Shown here: positions 51,084 through 60,672 of the stretch, in pieces
Layout of the letters: each line of letters begins with the position of its first letter
Numbering within the stretch: position 1 is the stretch's first letter
NCBI GenBank assembly: GCA_949752745.1
Contig: OX457026.1
Span: 32,318,911-32,382,910 of the forward strand
Source of the DNA: Protula sp. h YS-2021
Taxonomy: Eukaryota > Annelida > Polychaeta > Sabellida > Serpulidae
DNA: 64,000 nucleotides
Direction: 5' to 3'
Notes under the pieces: generated by a model
What the model was told of the DNA's origin: nothing
Seen by the model: only the letters and a program-made list of their open reading frames with translations
Database searches by the model: none
Made by a program: the position numbers and the translations under genes

Positions 51084-54000
51084 CTGTAATGCCCATGCGC
51101 CAAAGTGGAATAGCCATCACTCATCACATATCGCTTGTCATCAAAAGGAGAGAGAGCCACTTTCCTCAACTTCTCCGAGAAGATCTGGTGGTCATGACTT
51201 CGAATGATGTGCCCTGTGGTTATCATTTGCGTTTGGTTGAACAAACTGTCTCTATACTGGTGATGTTTCATACGTCTTTGACACGCGCGAGTGATGCCTT
51301 TGGCCGTACGTTTTTCTTTCCCACCATACATCATACTATACATTTTCGGTCGAAGTCCAACAAACTCTTCAATGGGAATGCCCGCCGTCTCATCTTTCAT
51401 TTTCCCAAGCACTTTCTTGTTCACGTTAGAATGCAGGAAATGATCTGGCGGATAGTCACTTGTGTCGAACAAGTCAGCATCTTCCTGCATGTCTTTGTAG
51501 ATATCTTCCGTTTCTATGTCATAACAGAGACTGTCGGTGTCGCTGAACAACAGCTTGGCGTCGGGATACTTGGTCATGATGTAGTTGTAATGAAAATGGA
51601 ACATGAGCACCTTGCTGAGGTCGAGAATGGTGAAACCAACTTGAATGGGTTTATCCAGAAGCAGATCCACTTTGCGTAAATGTACCGCGGTTAAATCTTC
51701 GTTGAAAATTCTAAATTTGTGGAAGGAAGGTTTGGCCACAAGTTTCTTGAACCGCTTTTCCTTGTGAACAAGTTCCACATTCATACGTTTTCTCACATTT
51801 TCCATGGTTTTGCCAAACACAGAGTTGTTCATCAATTTGAAGAAGTCTTTCTCAAACGGGTTCTTGGCCAACTTTCTCTTTTCCGTGTTTAAGGAGATGT
51901 ATTTTGCCAACCATTTGCTCTGTGCAAACATAATGGCACGATGCACCTTCGTGACTTTCAATCCCAGTGAGACATATTGCTGTAAATTTCTATAATGAAG
52001 TACATATTTCTTCTTGTCACACAAGTTGGGAATGAGCTTTTCACTAGGCTTGCCTTTCATGTTTAGATCTTTCCGTAGCTTCTGACTATGTTTTGACAAT
52101 TCTCCCACTTTCACACATTTCCGTTCTGGAGCCACTGGATAGTGATTATGATGATCATGGATTGAATATGGGTATTCCAAATCCACTTCTAAAATGTATC
52201 CAATCTCATCATCTTCATCCACATCCATAAAGTCAATGGATTCTGGCTCGCTCACCCACATAAATCCACTTTCCGGCATGCTTTGCGACATGGCCCAGCC
52301 ATACAAGTTGTTTGCATCCAGGTACGTCAAGTAGTTGGTTGGTTTCGTGGGATCGTAATCTGCTACGTAGGGGTTATTTGCTTTCGCATACTTGTGTGTG
52401 ATGACAGATATTCCTCCCCGTAGACCTTGTTCAACCATTTGGTACATGTCAATGTCGTTAATCAATTCCAATTTCACCTTTGTCGCTTTCAACATGGCAT
52501 CCCACGACAGTCCTGGCGCTGTATAGTAGTGAGCAGGATCTAATTCATATGTGTTGAGACATACGTGACGAAAGTTTTCAAACACGTCAGCCAGCAGCAA
52601 CACATCTGATTTCAGGTACAAGTCATGGTATTCGCCAAATGTAGTACAGTGGAATGTCTCCCACACCTTCTGCGCATGCGCATAATCCTCATCGCTAATG
52701 TCTTCTTCACTGAGCAGACTGTAAAACTTGTCCTTGGACGGTAGTTGTGTTTCAGCAAACTTGGATGGCTCGTCCACGTAATCATAAGGGTACACTCCCT
52801 TTCTCAACAGTAAATCTTGTTGGTAACTATCGTGAATGTGTGACGTCATGTTATAAAAGTTGTCTTTCCCTTCTGCTGCCAGGTTGGAGACCAGCTTCTG
52901 TAGAGAAGTACTCATGAACTGAAAGCTGTCTGTAAATTTCAGATTGCTCATGGTGAATGCAATATATTTCTCAACGGTGTTGGGAATGACTGTTATCGTC
53001 TCATTTTTGAACTTTCCAATTTCTTCCATGATCAAATGGCTGTCATAGCCTCGTAAATTGTGGAAAAACACAGGAATGATGAAAGAATCTTCAACATCCT
53101 GCTTATCCTTTCGAAGTCGAAATTGTAAATTGCATTGACTATGTGTAGCTCCGCGGTATTTACCATTGATATGGTCATGATCTCTCACATGATCTGCTTC
53201 TAGAGGCTCATGACAAATGTAACAATCTGTGGCGTTCTTATAATGCTCTTCATCTTCATGAGTCATCACCATTTTCTTTTTCTGTTGTAAACCATGCACA
53301 ATACGATCACGCTCATTCACCATATGGTCTAAAAAGACTTTCACAGCATTATCTCCTCGATATACGACTGGTGCACGTGTATCATACTGGCTCACAACCA
53401 CATAGGCGAAGCTGTTTGGACGATGATGCTGATACTTGTCTCCTTCATGCTTTTTCGTGGAACATTCAAAGTCTGCATAAATGACAAAGGGCGCTCGCTG
53501 TTGTTTGGCTACATTCTTGAACTTGATGAAGGGTTCCTTGGGGAATGATAAACGTTGTGCGCCATGCTTGCCACACACTTCACGATGCTTGTCTAACAGA
53601 TCTTGTCGTATAAACCCGTGAAGACAGTTGAAACAATAAAATGCTGCAGTCTTACGCTTTGATCGATAAGCCATCAGTCTGCTGAAATTCTTGATGAGGC
53701 AGTAATGCCTTGTCTTGTCATTGCTAATCAAAAGCAAGTTGATTTCTCTCGCACTGGTGTTTCGACTCAGTTGTATGGGAACAACTACATCATGTTCATA
53801 TCCAAACACGTTAATGGATACATCATTCTCCTTTTCAAACTTTGGAATGTCTGTAATCGGTGTGGGAAATGTCATGCCTTCTACCTTCAATTCGTTCTCA
53901 AATGGTGTGTAATGACTCACACGATATGGGTGTTGATGATAATGGTGAGGGTGAAGGTGAGCCAGTACAGACCATAAGAAGCACTTGTTGTCTTTATTCT

Positions 54001-54757
54001 GAATGTTTAACACACTTAATGTATTCTTTACTTTCTTCGGCAGTGGGATAAAACTGCTTGCTTCCAGTGGCGCTGACGTAGCTGTATGCACTTCAATGAA
54101 TAATATGTTCTCCAACACCCAGCCAGAGCCTTGCCGCTCATGTTCATCAAACCTAGTAAATAATTCTTTATAGGCTTCTGGTAAGTCCTTCTCAATATCT
54201 GTTGGATTGTATGCTGCATATGTTGGACTACTGATGAAGGCATTATCCACCTGTTCTACCATCACGCCTTCAACATTTGGTGTCATTTTCTTGAAGCGTG
54301 CATGTACCACAATGTACCATTTCATGCCATGGTTTAACGTTTCTAACAAATGTCTCTTGATTCTATTCTCTTGTTGTCGCATTTCAAGTACCAAATCTGA
54401 TCCATCCTCAGGCTCAAACCGTCTTTCCTGCGCGTTTTCACCAAGACTCACTCTTCTGCCTCTGCCTACTTGTACCGTCTCTTTCTTTCTTTGTTCTTCA
54501 TGAGACACATTTTCCATCTCAGCACATGCATGTGTCTCAAATGCATCCAAAGATGAAAATATCTTGGCGCATTTACAGCAGAGGACTGGATCAGGTCTTT
54601 CAACACCATCTTGTACGGTCTTTCGTCTCTTGACTTCAATCTGCTCAACAAGCTCTTCATGAGCACGTTTCATCCTAGCTGGTTTACATGTATGTGCCAC
54701 GAACACTTCCAGAGATGGAAATGTCACATCACAATCATGACAGTAGACTGTTGCCAT
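51077..54757 (-). CDS. protein-primed DNA polymerase B (pPolB)
   Basis: 1,226 residues from the ATG at 54757; the frame extends 18 codons further to a GTG, but that part lies under a TATA-driven leader and looks like a splice acceptor. Two related N-terminal zinc fingers (CHDC...HTC about 6-24; CCKC...HAC about 60-78) precede a third (CFNC...HREVC about 374-393). Exonuclease motifs are YADFEC (about 427), FHNLRGYDSH (about 563) and YLKSDVLLLAD (about 708). Inserted between the first two is an HNH/endonuclease-VII-like block (CYICH ... DHDHINGKYRGATHSQCN, about 509-541). Polymerase motif A is LDANNLYGW (about 812), B KLMNNSVFGK (about 977) and C SDTDSL (about 1071). It replicates the element with a protein primer. 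No breaks seen. Confidence 0.95.
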   Translation of the reverse strand: MATVYCHDCDVTFPSLEVFVAHTCKPARMKRAHEELVEQIEVKRRKTVQDGVERPDPVLCCKCAKIFSSLDAFETHACAEMENVSHEEQRKKETVQVGRGRRVSLGENAQERRFEPEDGSDLVLEMRQQENRIKRHLLETLNHGMKWYIVVHARFKKMTPNVEGVMVEQVDNAFISSPTYAAYNPTDIEKDLPEAYKELFTRFDEHERQGSGWVLENILFIEVHTATSAPLEASSFIPLPKKVKNTLSVLNIQNKDNKCFLWSVLAHLHPHHYHQHPYRVSHYTPFENELKVEGMTFPTPITDIPKFEKENDVSINVFGYEHDVVVPIQLSRNTSAREINLLLISNDKTRHYCLIKNFSRLMAYRSKRKTAAFYCFNCLHGFIRQDLLDKHREVCGKHGAQRLSFPKEPFIKFKNVAKQQRAPFVIYADFECSTKKHEGDKYQHHRPNSFAYVVVSQYDTRAPVVYRGDNAVKVFLDHMVNERDRIVHGLQQKKKMVMTHEDEEHYKNATDCYICHEPLEADHVRDHDHINGKYRGATHSQCNLQFRLRKDKQDVEDSFIIPVFFHNLRGYDSHLIMEEIGKFKNETITVIPNTVEKYIAFTMSNLKFTDSFQFMSTSLQKLVSNLAAEGKDNFYNMTSHIHDSYQQDLLLRKGVYPYDYVDEPSKFAETQLPSKDKFYSLLSEEDISDEDYAHAQKVWETFHCTTFGEYHDLYLKSDVLLLADVFENFRHVCLNTYELDPAHYYTAPGLSWDAMLKATKVKLELINDIDMYQMVEQGLRGGISVITHKYAKANNPYVADYDPTKPTNYLTYLDANNLYGWAMSQSMPESGFMWVSEPESIDFMDVDEDDEIGYILEVDLEYPYSIHDHHNHYPVAPERKCVKVGELSKHSQKLRKDLNMKGKPSEKLIPNLCDKKKYVLHYRNLQQYVSLGLKVTKVHRAIMFAQSKWLAKYISLNTEKRKLAKNPFEKDFFKLMNNSVFGKTMENVRKRMNVELVHKEKRFKKLVAKPSFHKFRIFNEDLTAVHLRKVDLLLDKPIQVGFTILDLSKVLMFHFHYNYIMTKYPDAKLLFSDTDSLCYDIETEDIYKDMQEDADLFDTSDYPPDHFLHSNVNKKVLGKMKDETAGIPIEEFVGLRPKMYSMMYGGKEKRTAKGITRACQRRMKHHQYRDSLFNQTQMITTGHIIRSHDHQIFSEKLRKVALSPFDDKRYVMSDGYSTLAHGHYSI

Positions 54758-54817
54758 CGTTGTTGCTGTTGCTGTTGCTAGAACTGAAATGAAGTAAAAT
54801 ATACGTTTCACTCTTCC

Positions 54818-54824
54818 TTTTATA
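54818..54824 (-). promoter_or_regulatory. TATA box of the polymerase gene
   Basis: Reverse strand GTATAAAAGGAAGAGTGAAA, sharing 17 bases with the leftmost promoter at 40805. ATG 54757 is about 67 nt downstream. Confidence 0.75.
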
Positions 54825-54955
54825 CCACTTCAATGGTGTGTTAACTCAGCAGAATGTATCACTAGTTGACTAGTTGACATGTTTCACTCATGCTTTTATT
54901 CTACTTCCATATAATCAAAATATGATGTGTAACTTGTTCAAAAATTGTTCAAAAA

Positions 54956-54968
54956 TGCTGACTCAGCA
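54956..54968. promoter_or_regulatory. exact T-MARE palindrome (right promoter)
   Basis: TGCTGACTCAGCA, the reverse complement of the site at 40621. A weaker copy, TGTTAACTCAGCA, at 54839-54851 mirrors the weaker left copy at 40733. The flanking ~190 bp (54811-55000) is an inverted relative of 40596-40830. Confidence 0.65.
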
Positions 54969-55299
54969 GAATTTTACTTGTGTATATGAATGTCTCACTT
55001 ACAGTTGTGAAGTTGTACTGCTGCACAGCAGAGACATCTAGCGGTGAAGTTAAATGATCTGCCAAATGGTATTCATCCGCGAAGAAGCACTGTAATGGTG
55101 AAATTTTCATACAAATTGGTTAAGTATAACAAAAGTTATGTCACTTTTAAGTTAAAATGGCGGTAAAAATGCATACAGCCAGCTGCGCAAATAGCCTATG
55201 ACTACTTTATAACAAAAGTTTACATAAAACTGAATCAAACAGTGAAATTTTCATATAAATCGACCAAGTATAACGAAAGGTATTGTTTTACAAAGTTTC

Positions 55300-55735
55300 A
55301 ATTAAGCAAATAACCAAAGTTTGTTTACAAAGTTTGTTTACAAAGTTTGTTTACAAATTTTCAATTATTTAAATAAGTCAAGTTTGTTTACAAAGTTTGC
55401 TTACAAATTTTGTTTATAAAATTTGTTTACAAATTTTGTTTATAAAGTTTGTTTACAAAGTTTGTTTACAAAGTTTGTTTGCAAATTTTGTTTATAAAGT
55501 TTGTTTACAAAGTTTGTTTACAAATTTTATTTATAAAGTTTGTTTACACAGTTTGTTTACAAAGTTTGTTTACAAAGTTTCAATTATGCAAATAACTAAA
55601 GTTTGTTTACACAGTTTGTTTACAAAGTTTGTTTACAAAGTTTCAATTATGCAAATAACTAAAGTTTGTTTACACAGTTTGTTTACAAAGTTTGTTTACA
55701 AAGTTTGTTTGCAAATAACTAAAGTTCACTTTTTA
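55300..55735. repeat. (GTTTGTTTACAAA)n minisatellite
   Basis: Around thirty copies of a 13-15-bp unit, with a higher-order ~76-bp repeat including AATTATGCAAATAACTAAAG at about 55585 and 55645. GTTTAC-type words also resemble forkhead-factor sites; no function is claimed. Confidence 0.88.
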
Positions 55736-56033
55736 TTTATAAAGTTTCAATAAACACTTACCGAAATAGTTGTCACTGGATGCCATCCCTGGATCTGATG
55801 TGATTCAATTGTAGTGTGTAACTCTTGCTCCACTTACCGAAATGACTGTCACTGCTGTATGCTCATCCCTTATATACCCCTCTGATGGAACTGAAGCTGA
55901 CTTGACAGAATGTTGCTCGCCTAGGGGGGGGGGTCGGTCCATAGTATGTCCTGGGGGGGGGGTCGGTCCATAGTATGTCCTGAGGGGAGGGGGGGTCAGT
56001 CCCGACTGCCGCCTAGGGGGGGGAGGGGGGGGG

Positions 56034-56831
56034 GGTCGGTCGATCCAAAAAAATGAAAAATGTTCAGAATCGTCTGAAACGGATAAATATACAAAAATCA
56101 CAATTTCGAGGAGGGGGGGGTCGGTCGACCCAAAAAAATGAAAAATGTTCAGAATCGTCTGAAACGGATAAATATACAAAAATCACAATTTCGAGGGGGG
56201 GGGGGGGGGGGTCGGTCGACCCAATAAATGAAAAATGTTCAGAATCGTCTGAAACGGATAAATATACAAAAATCACAATTTCGAGGGGGGGCGGGGGGTC
56301 ATCACTTTTTAGGGTCTGTTGTCGATTGACTTCGGAAATGTAAGCTTGACTTCATTGACTTCGACGATCATCGACTGAAACCCTAGGAAGCCGCCACACA
56401 GCATGACCTCATTATGACCTCATTATGACCTCATTATGACCTCATTATGACCTCAGTATGACCTCATTATCACCTCATTATCACCTCATTATCACCTCAT
56501 TATGACGTCATGGATGGTCGCGCCTATCCTAACGCTTATCGTGACCTCACTTCCGGTCCAGACAACACTTCCGGTCCAGACAACACTTCCGGTCCAGACA
56601 ACACTTCCGGTCCAGACGCTATGACGTCACTTCCGGTCCAGACAACACTTCCGGTCCAGACAACACTTCCGGTCCAGACAACACTTCCGGTCCAGACGCT
56701 ATGATGTCACTTCCGGTCCAGACAACACTTCCGGTCCAGACAACACTTCCGGTCCAGACTCTATGACGTCACTTCCGGTCCAGACAGTGTGACGTCATCA
56801 AGTGGCGTGAAACCCTTCTTTCTACACTACT
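56034..56831. repeat. Polinton right terminal inverted repeat
   Basis: Inverse of the left repeat with three rather than two of the CGTTTCAGACGATTCTGAAC units and twelve rather than eight GGACCGGAAGTG copies. G-runs just inside it (55924-56033) belong to extra units containing GGTCGGTCCATAGTATGTCC that the left end lacks. Confidence 0.93.
56545..56797. promoter_or_regulatory. CRE palindromes and twelve ETS-consensus motifs (right)
   Basis: Mirror of the left array, with TGACGTCA at 56790-56797 (the same 34-bp distance from the element end as on the left) and further TGACGTCA words between blocks of CACTTCCGGTCC. Confidence 0.6.
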
Positions 56832-56837
56832 ACGGAC

Positions 56838-57159
56838 ATAATGGCAAGCGCATAACGGACAAAATGACAATGTGTAAAAGTGGCCAAAATGGCAACACAA
56901 ATAGAAGAGCAAAGTTCATCTGTCGTACATTATTTTACTAATCAAACATTTTCACAGTTATCCAGTTTTACACATTTTGACACATAATCTAAGTTAACTG
57001 ATCTGTTGATGGCTCCTTGAGCCACAAAACTTGCCCAATCTTGCCTGTTTTACGCACGATCCGCGACATTTGCCTGCGGTTTCCATTTGATGTTGTGTCC
57101 TACCCCGAGTAGAAACTGTTCTACTGTCTTGCTTCCATTCCTGCGGTCTGAACACAACT
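56838..57159. other. MULE left inner sequence
   Basis: The rest of the left MULE terminal repeat (to about 56900), then AT-rich sequence and the decayed end of the transposase remnant. No intact gene. Confidence 0.5.
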
Positions 57160-57720
57160 GGTGAAGTCGCGCTCACAACTGAGAGTGCACGCGCTTGACG
57201 CGCCTTTGCGGTTGATCTCCCAGGGCGATGCATAACAGCGTGGTGCTCACTTGAGCCGCATCCCCTTTTAACTAGTGGATAAGTTTCCATATCGAAGGGC
57301 AGACTTCACCAACCAAATGCTCTATCCTGTGGTTCCAAGCCTCGGTCAAGTTGTTTGTCCTCTGCTCACCGGCTGGAGTCGCGGAAAGGACGTTCTACAT
57401 TTCTGGCGGAACTTTGGGCAAGATACGACACAATCGTACTACGCCTTGGCCTGCGTCATCCCGGCCAGGGACTCCTCTGTATGACCCTGATACATAGGTC
57501 GCATCGAAATAGTTGAGTAAGGGTTCTAGGCTGTCATCTGGAGAGTTGTTTCTCAGATACTCTATACCAGCAGGAAATCTGCGATAGGCAGCAGCGCTAA
57601 CAAATCCATCATGCCAGGAAATAGCTTCGCAGCTTCAGATTCGAGGTACAGATTTGTGAGATCAAGTTCCTGCACCTTTCTCCAAGTAGACTTGTGAGGT
57701 GGTAAAAACACCCTTGTACG
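57160..57720 (-). pseudogene. MULE transposase C-terminal fragment
   Basis: Leftward, broken frames read in order: STWRKVQELDLTNLYLESEA, LFPGMMDLLALLPIADF, EYLRNNSPDDSLEPLLNYFD, then past a stop RTNNLTEAWNHRIEHLVGEV and CPSIWKLI. The sequence order and wording match the region after the catalytic core in MULE transposases and related host zinc-finger proteins. Several frameshifts and stops separate the pieces and the N-terminal half is missing. It lies inside a MULE-type inverted-repeat element. Confidence 0.65.
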
Positions 57721-58429
57721 GTCAGATCCAGACATTTAAGACCATTCATCTTCAATTTTGAGGTCAGCAAGTGATTGCGGTTCAGCAGATAATTATGTGC
57801 GTCTTAAGCGGCGAATTCCGCGCTTCAACGTTTCTTCTTTTCCAAACTCGGCTCTCGCGTTGGCGTCAATTTCGCTCAATGTCTGGGTTAAAATCTGGCT
57901 CTACTTATCGGAACTGCCCTTAGCCTGCTCTTCTATCTGGGCGTGGCGCTTTGCTATCGTAACGGTCGCGTTATTGGAATCGTGATTATGCTGTTGAATC
58001 AACTGAGAATTCTGTATATCAAACGTTGTTTGCAAAATTGCTTTACAATCTGTTGTGCATCTCCATATAATATTCCGTAAAGTGGCAGTTTGTTTTGTAT
58101 ATGCAAAATCCATTCAAGCATATCTTCTGTCCACCTCGATTATTTGTCACTATTACCATTTTGCATGTTATTTTCCTGAATTTTCCTTGCTCTTTTATAG
58201 CCCAAGCAGTGTCCCAAATTGACTGCCGGGGTAGAAGTAAAGTACAGTTGTGGACTTACATTGTTTGTATTGTTAAGAATTACCAGACTGTACGGCGACT
58301 GATAGGGATTAAGCTCCCAGGTATTACTCCTATACCCTTGACATGCGCTGACGCTGACAGGATTCTACGATGCACCGCATGCCAGTTTTGGTTGCTTTTT
58401 GTCATTTTATCAGTTTGTCATTTGGTCTG
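57721..58429. other. MULE interior without intact gene
   Basis: Probable continuation of the decayed transposase on the reverse strand, too degraded to follow, then AT-rich sequence up to the right MULE terminal repeat. Confidence 0.4.
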
Positions 58430-58519
58430 TTTTACACATTACCATTTTGTCGGTCTGCCATTTTATCCGCTTACCATTATGTCCGCTGCATTTTGTCCGT
58501 GCCATTTTGTCTTACAACC

Positions 58520-59300
58520 CTAGGACGAACAGCACTTTTTGTGTTTCTCTTGAAGCTATCGGTTTAGATGGCCAGTTTTTCCGAACCGATAACAAAAATA
58601 CTACAGCTCCACTGAAGCTCTCGCCTTGGATCAGGGAAGGGAGTCAAAGAAAGAATGGAGGAAGGAAAGAAAGAAAGAAATTAATGTAGTATGGATCTAT
58701 GAAGGGAGACAATGAAAAAGTTCGCCTTGGGCTTAAAACCTCTTGCTTAACAAGCGACAATACAAACCACTGCTTCTATTAGATGCAGAACTATAAATGT
58801 TGTCTTAGAAACGATAAAGGCAAAGAATGAAAAAAATTGCCTTGAGGGCTTGAACTCACGACCCGGTGATTTAAGTCCAAACAACTTGAGCTAATCAGTC
58901 TCCACACATCACGACTGGCGTAGAAGCATCAAGTACGAGGAAACGCGTAGGTGATTTTTCTGAAACTGGCCGCCTTTTGCCAGTTTTGGTCAAATCGCCA
59001 AACAAAATAATAATCTGATGCAGGAACTTAAAAGGAAGAGTCCTTTCAAGTTTCAACGCAATCGGACAGGATTTGTTGGAAGAGCAGGTTTTGGGCTTTT
59101 CTTAAATTTCGCCAACATCTTTGCCACTTTTGACCAAAGCGCCAAAAAAAGCCTTCTGGAGGATTACCCATGGAGCATTTCTGCAATAATAATAAAACAA
59201 TTGGACGAAAAATGTAGGAAAAAATATCATGTTCAAAAAATAGTTTACACACACAGAGACAATATTTACCCGTAATTCTTTGAGAGAATGGTCTTTTGCC
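58520..59300. repeat. old interspersed repeats
   Basis: 58522-58570 resembles 32470-32525, and a GAAAG tract follows in both places. 58960-59200 contains tandem-like TTTTGGTCAAATCGCCAAAC and TGATGCAGGAACTT units shared with 33270-33400. No intact gene. Confidence 0.55.
58850..58932 (-). mobile_element. tRNA-derived SINE head
   Basis: The reverse strand shows an A-box-like TTAGCTCAAGTTG and a B-box-like GGTCGTGAGTTCAAGCCC at tRNA-like spacing. It does not fold as a complete tRNA, and it sits among other repeats. Confidence 0.55.
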
Positions 59301-60087
59301 TGACACAAAAAAGAGGTTTAACCGTTTGGGTCGTATCGTGTTTATTGTAAAACATAAACTGCACTTTATAACAAGACTGGAACGGCAGTATTGTGTTTTA
59401 ATAAATAGAGTTCATGTATCCAAAAGAACACCCAAGCGTGAGTAGGAGTAATTGGTAAGTGTTAACTTCTGACAGATATGGATTTTTTACAACCTGAAAA
59501 TGCTTTGGCTTGAAGACCCAGGAACATAGAACAGTTGAGTCTCATTTCCACTGGCACGTCCGTGCATCTCATGCAACAGTCTGATACCCAAGTCTGAGAC
59601 TTAATGTCATGGGGAGTGAGGCCAAAAACCAAAGTAAAACTGGATCCAGCTCTTTGCAGGCTATGCCCGCTAGATCTTCTCTCATCAAGACCTTTTTCTG
59701 AAAGACATTTCTTGAGGATAGCTGCAAACATGCAGTGGTTTAGAGGGGTAAACATTGAGTATCCCGACGGCACTGAGACAGCATCTCAAAGCCACATGAT
59801 CATTTGATCTAATACCGGAAACAGGTCTAAGTTTGAAATACTAACAAAATGAAAGGATGGTTTGTATATGAACAGAATAAAAAGTATGCCTGTTTTCTGA
59901 GAAAGCTCGGCGTCTTAGCCTTTGATCTTCACATCCAATCGTCCTGCCTGCTTGTCCACTCCTGAAACTAGAGCTTCAGTGAGGCAGGATCCGCCGTGTA
60001 ACACATAATGTCATTGGATGTTAGTAAATTCATTGAAATCGAAAACCCTACATTGCCTAACACTTTTTGGTCGATTTAAAAAATAAG
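59301..60087. other. gene-free region
   Basis: No gene recognised. A frame at 59462-59773 (reverse) reads CSLSGHSLQ/RAGSSFTL-like words and overlaps a frame on the other strand. It faintly resembles the end of a tyrosine-recombinase-type sequence (RSSGHSLQRAGSSF), too short to call. Confidence 0.4.
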
Positions 60088-60672
60088 ACAACCTTGCACA
60101 CCTTCAATATACATATTAATCGCATGCAAACGAAAAGCCTGGACAAAAAGTCGCATCTTTGTACATTCGAACTAAATGTTTACCTATTTTCTAAACACTG
60201 TCATTTTAACCATTTTTCATCAAATCGAACGAAAATACAACGATGCACACCTGCAATATACGTATTAACCGCATACAAAACGAAAAACCATTAGCATGAA
60301 TAGTTTTGTAGTTACGGTCTAAACATAATGTCATATCTTTGTACATTCGAACTAAATTTTACCTGTTTTCTAAATACTGTCATTTTGACAATTTTTCATA
60401 AAATAAAACGAAACTACAAGGATGCACACCTGCAATATACGTATTAACCGCATGCAAAACGAAAAAGCATTAGCATGAATAGTTTTGAGGTTACGGCCTG
60501 GACAAAATGTCACATCTTTGTAAATTCGAACTAAATTTTTACCTATTTTCTAAATACTATCATTTTAACTATTTTTCATCAAATCGAACGAAAATACAAC
60601 GATGCACACCTGAAATATACGTATTAGCCGCATGCAACGAAAAACCATTAGCACTAATAGTTTTTGAGTAAA
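60088..60672. repeat. tandem ~179-bp repeats ending in a GGACGGACAGAC tail
   Basis: Three full copies and one shortened copy; GATGCACACCTG begins at 60242 (as CGATG), 60421 and 60601. The array ends with GGACGGATGGACAGACGGAC and CCGTTACACGGGGGATAAC, a combination seen at the end of some invertebrate interspersed repeats. Confidence 0.85.

Larger units (their letters stand above)
54784..55880 (-). other. candidate spliced leader region upstream of the polymerase gene
   Basis: Reverse strand, in order: TATATAAGGG box at 55870-55876; donor TTTCG|GTAAGTG at 55838; acceptor CACATCAG at 55795; a 33-nt segment with an ATG; a second donor TTTCG|GTAAGTG at 55762; acceptor CCATTACAG at 55090; an 87-nt segment; donor ACAACT|GTAAGTG at 55003; acceptor TTACTTCATTTCAG at 54784, just before the polymerase ATG. 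All three donors are near-perfect consensus. The middle part (about 55260-55730) is filled with GTTTGTTTACAAA repeats. The left end of the element lacks this ~1-kb segment. Confidence 0.4.
40002..56831. mobile_element. Polinton/Maverick DNA transposon (endogenous virus-like element)
   Basis: 16,830 bp, starting AGTAGTGTAGAAAG and ending in the inverse (CTACACTACT). The 6-bp target duplication ACGGAC is perfect (39996-40001; 56832-56837). The AG...CT termini, 6-bp duplication, long terminal repeats and size fit Polintons. It encodes retroviral-type integrase, FtsK/HerA-like packaging ATPase, adenain-like protease, protein-primed DNA polymerase B, double-jelly-roll major capsid and penton-like minor capsid proteins. 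Genes form two convergent blocks meeting at 49.4-49.6 kb. Core genes are open, while several others are broken, so the copy may no longer be autonomous. Confidence 0.96.
39961..58519. mobile_element. MULE (Mutator-like element) interrupted by a Polinton
   Basis: The left end begins GGGGTTCCGACAAAATG and the right end, reverse-complemented, begins GGTTGTAAGACAAAATGG. The TIRs are built from ACGGACAAAATGGCA-like units (39961-40001 continuing at 56838-56890; inverted at 58430-58519). An 8-bp direct duplication CTAGGACG flanks it (39953-39960; 58520-58527). Without the inserted Polinton it would be about 1.7 kb. It encloses a decayed MULE transposase remnant at about 57160-57720, supporting the family. 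It is older than the Polinton, which split its left TIR. Confidence 0.75.

Noticed and set aside
54758..54811. Upstream extension of the polymerase frame to GTG at 54811
   Set aside because: It has no ATG and overlaps the TATA-to-leader interval; the ATG at 54757 begins directly with a zinc finger that has a duplicate further on.
56510..56704. Frame with Thr-Ser-Gly-Pro-Asp repeats
   Set aside because: It follows the tandem CCGGAAGT units of the terminal repeat.
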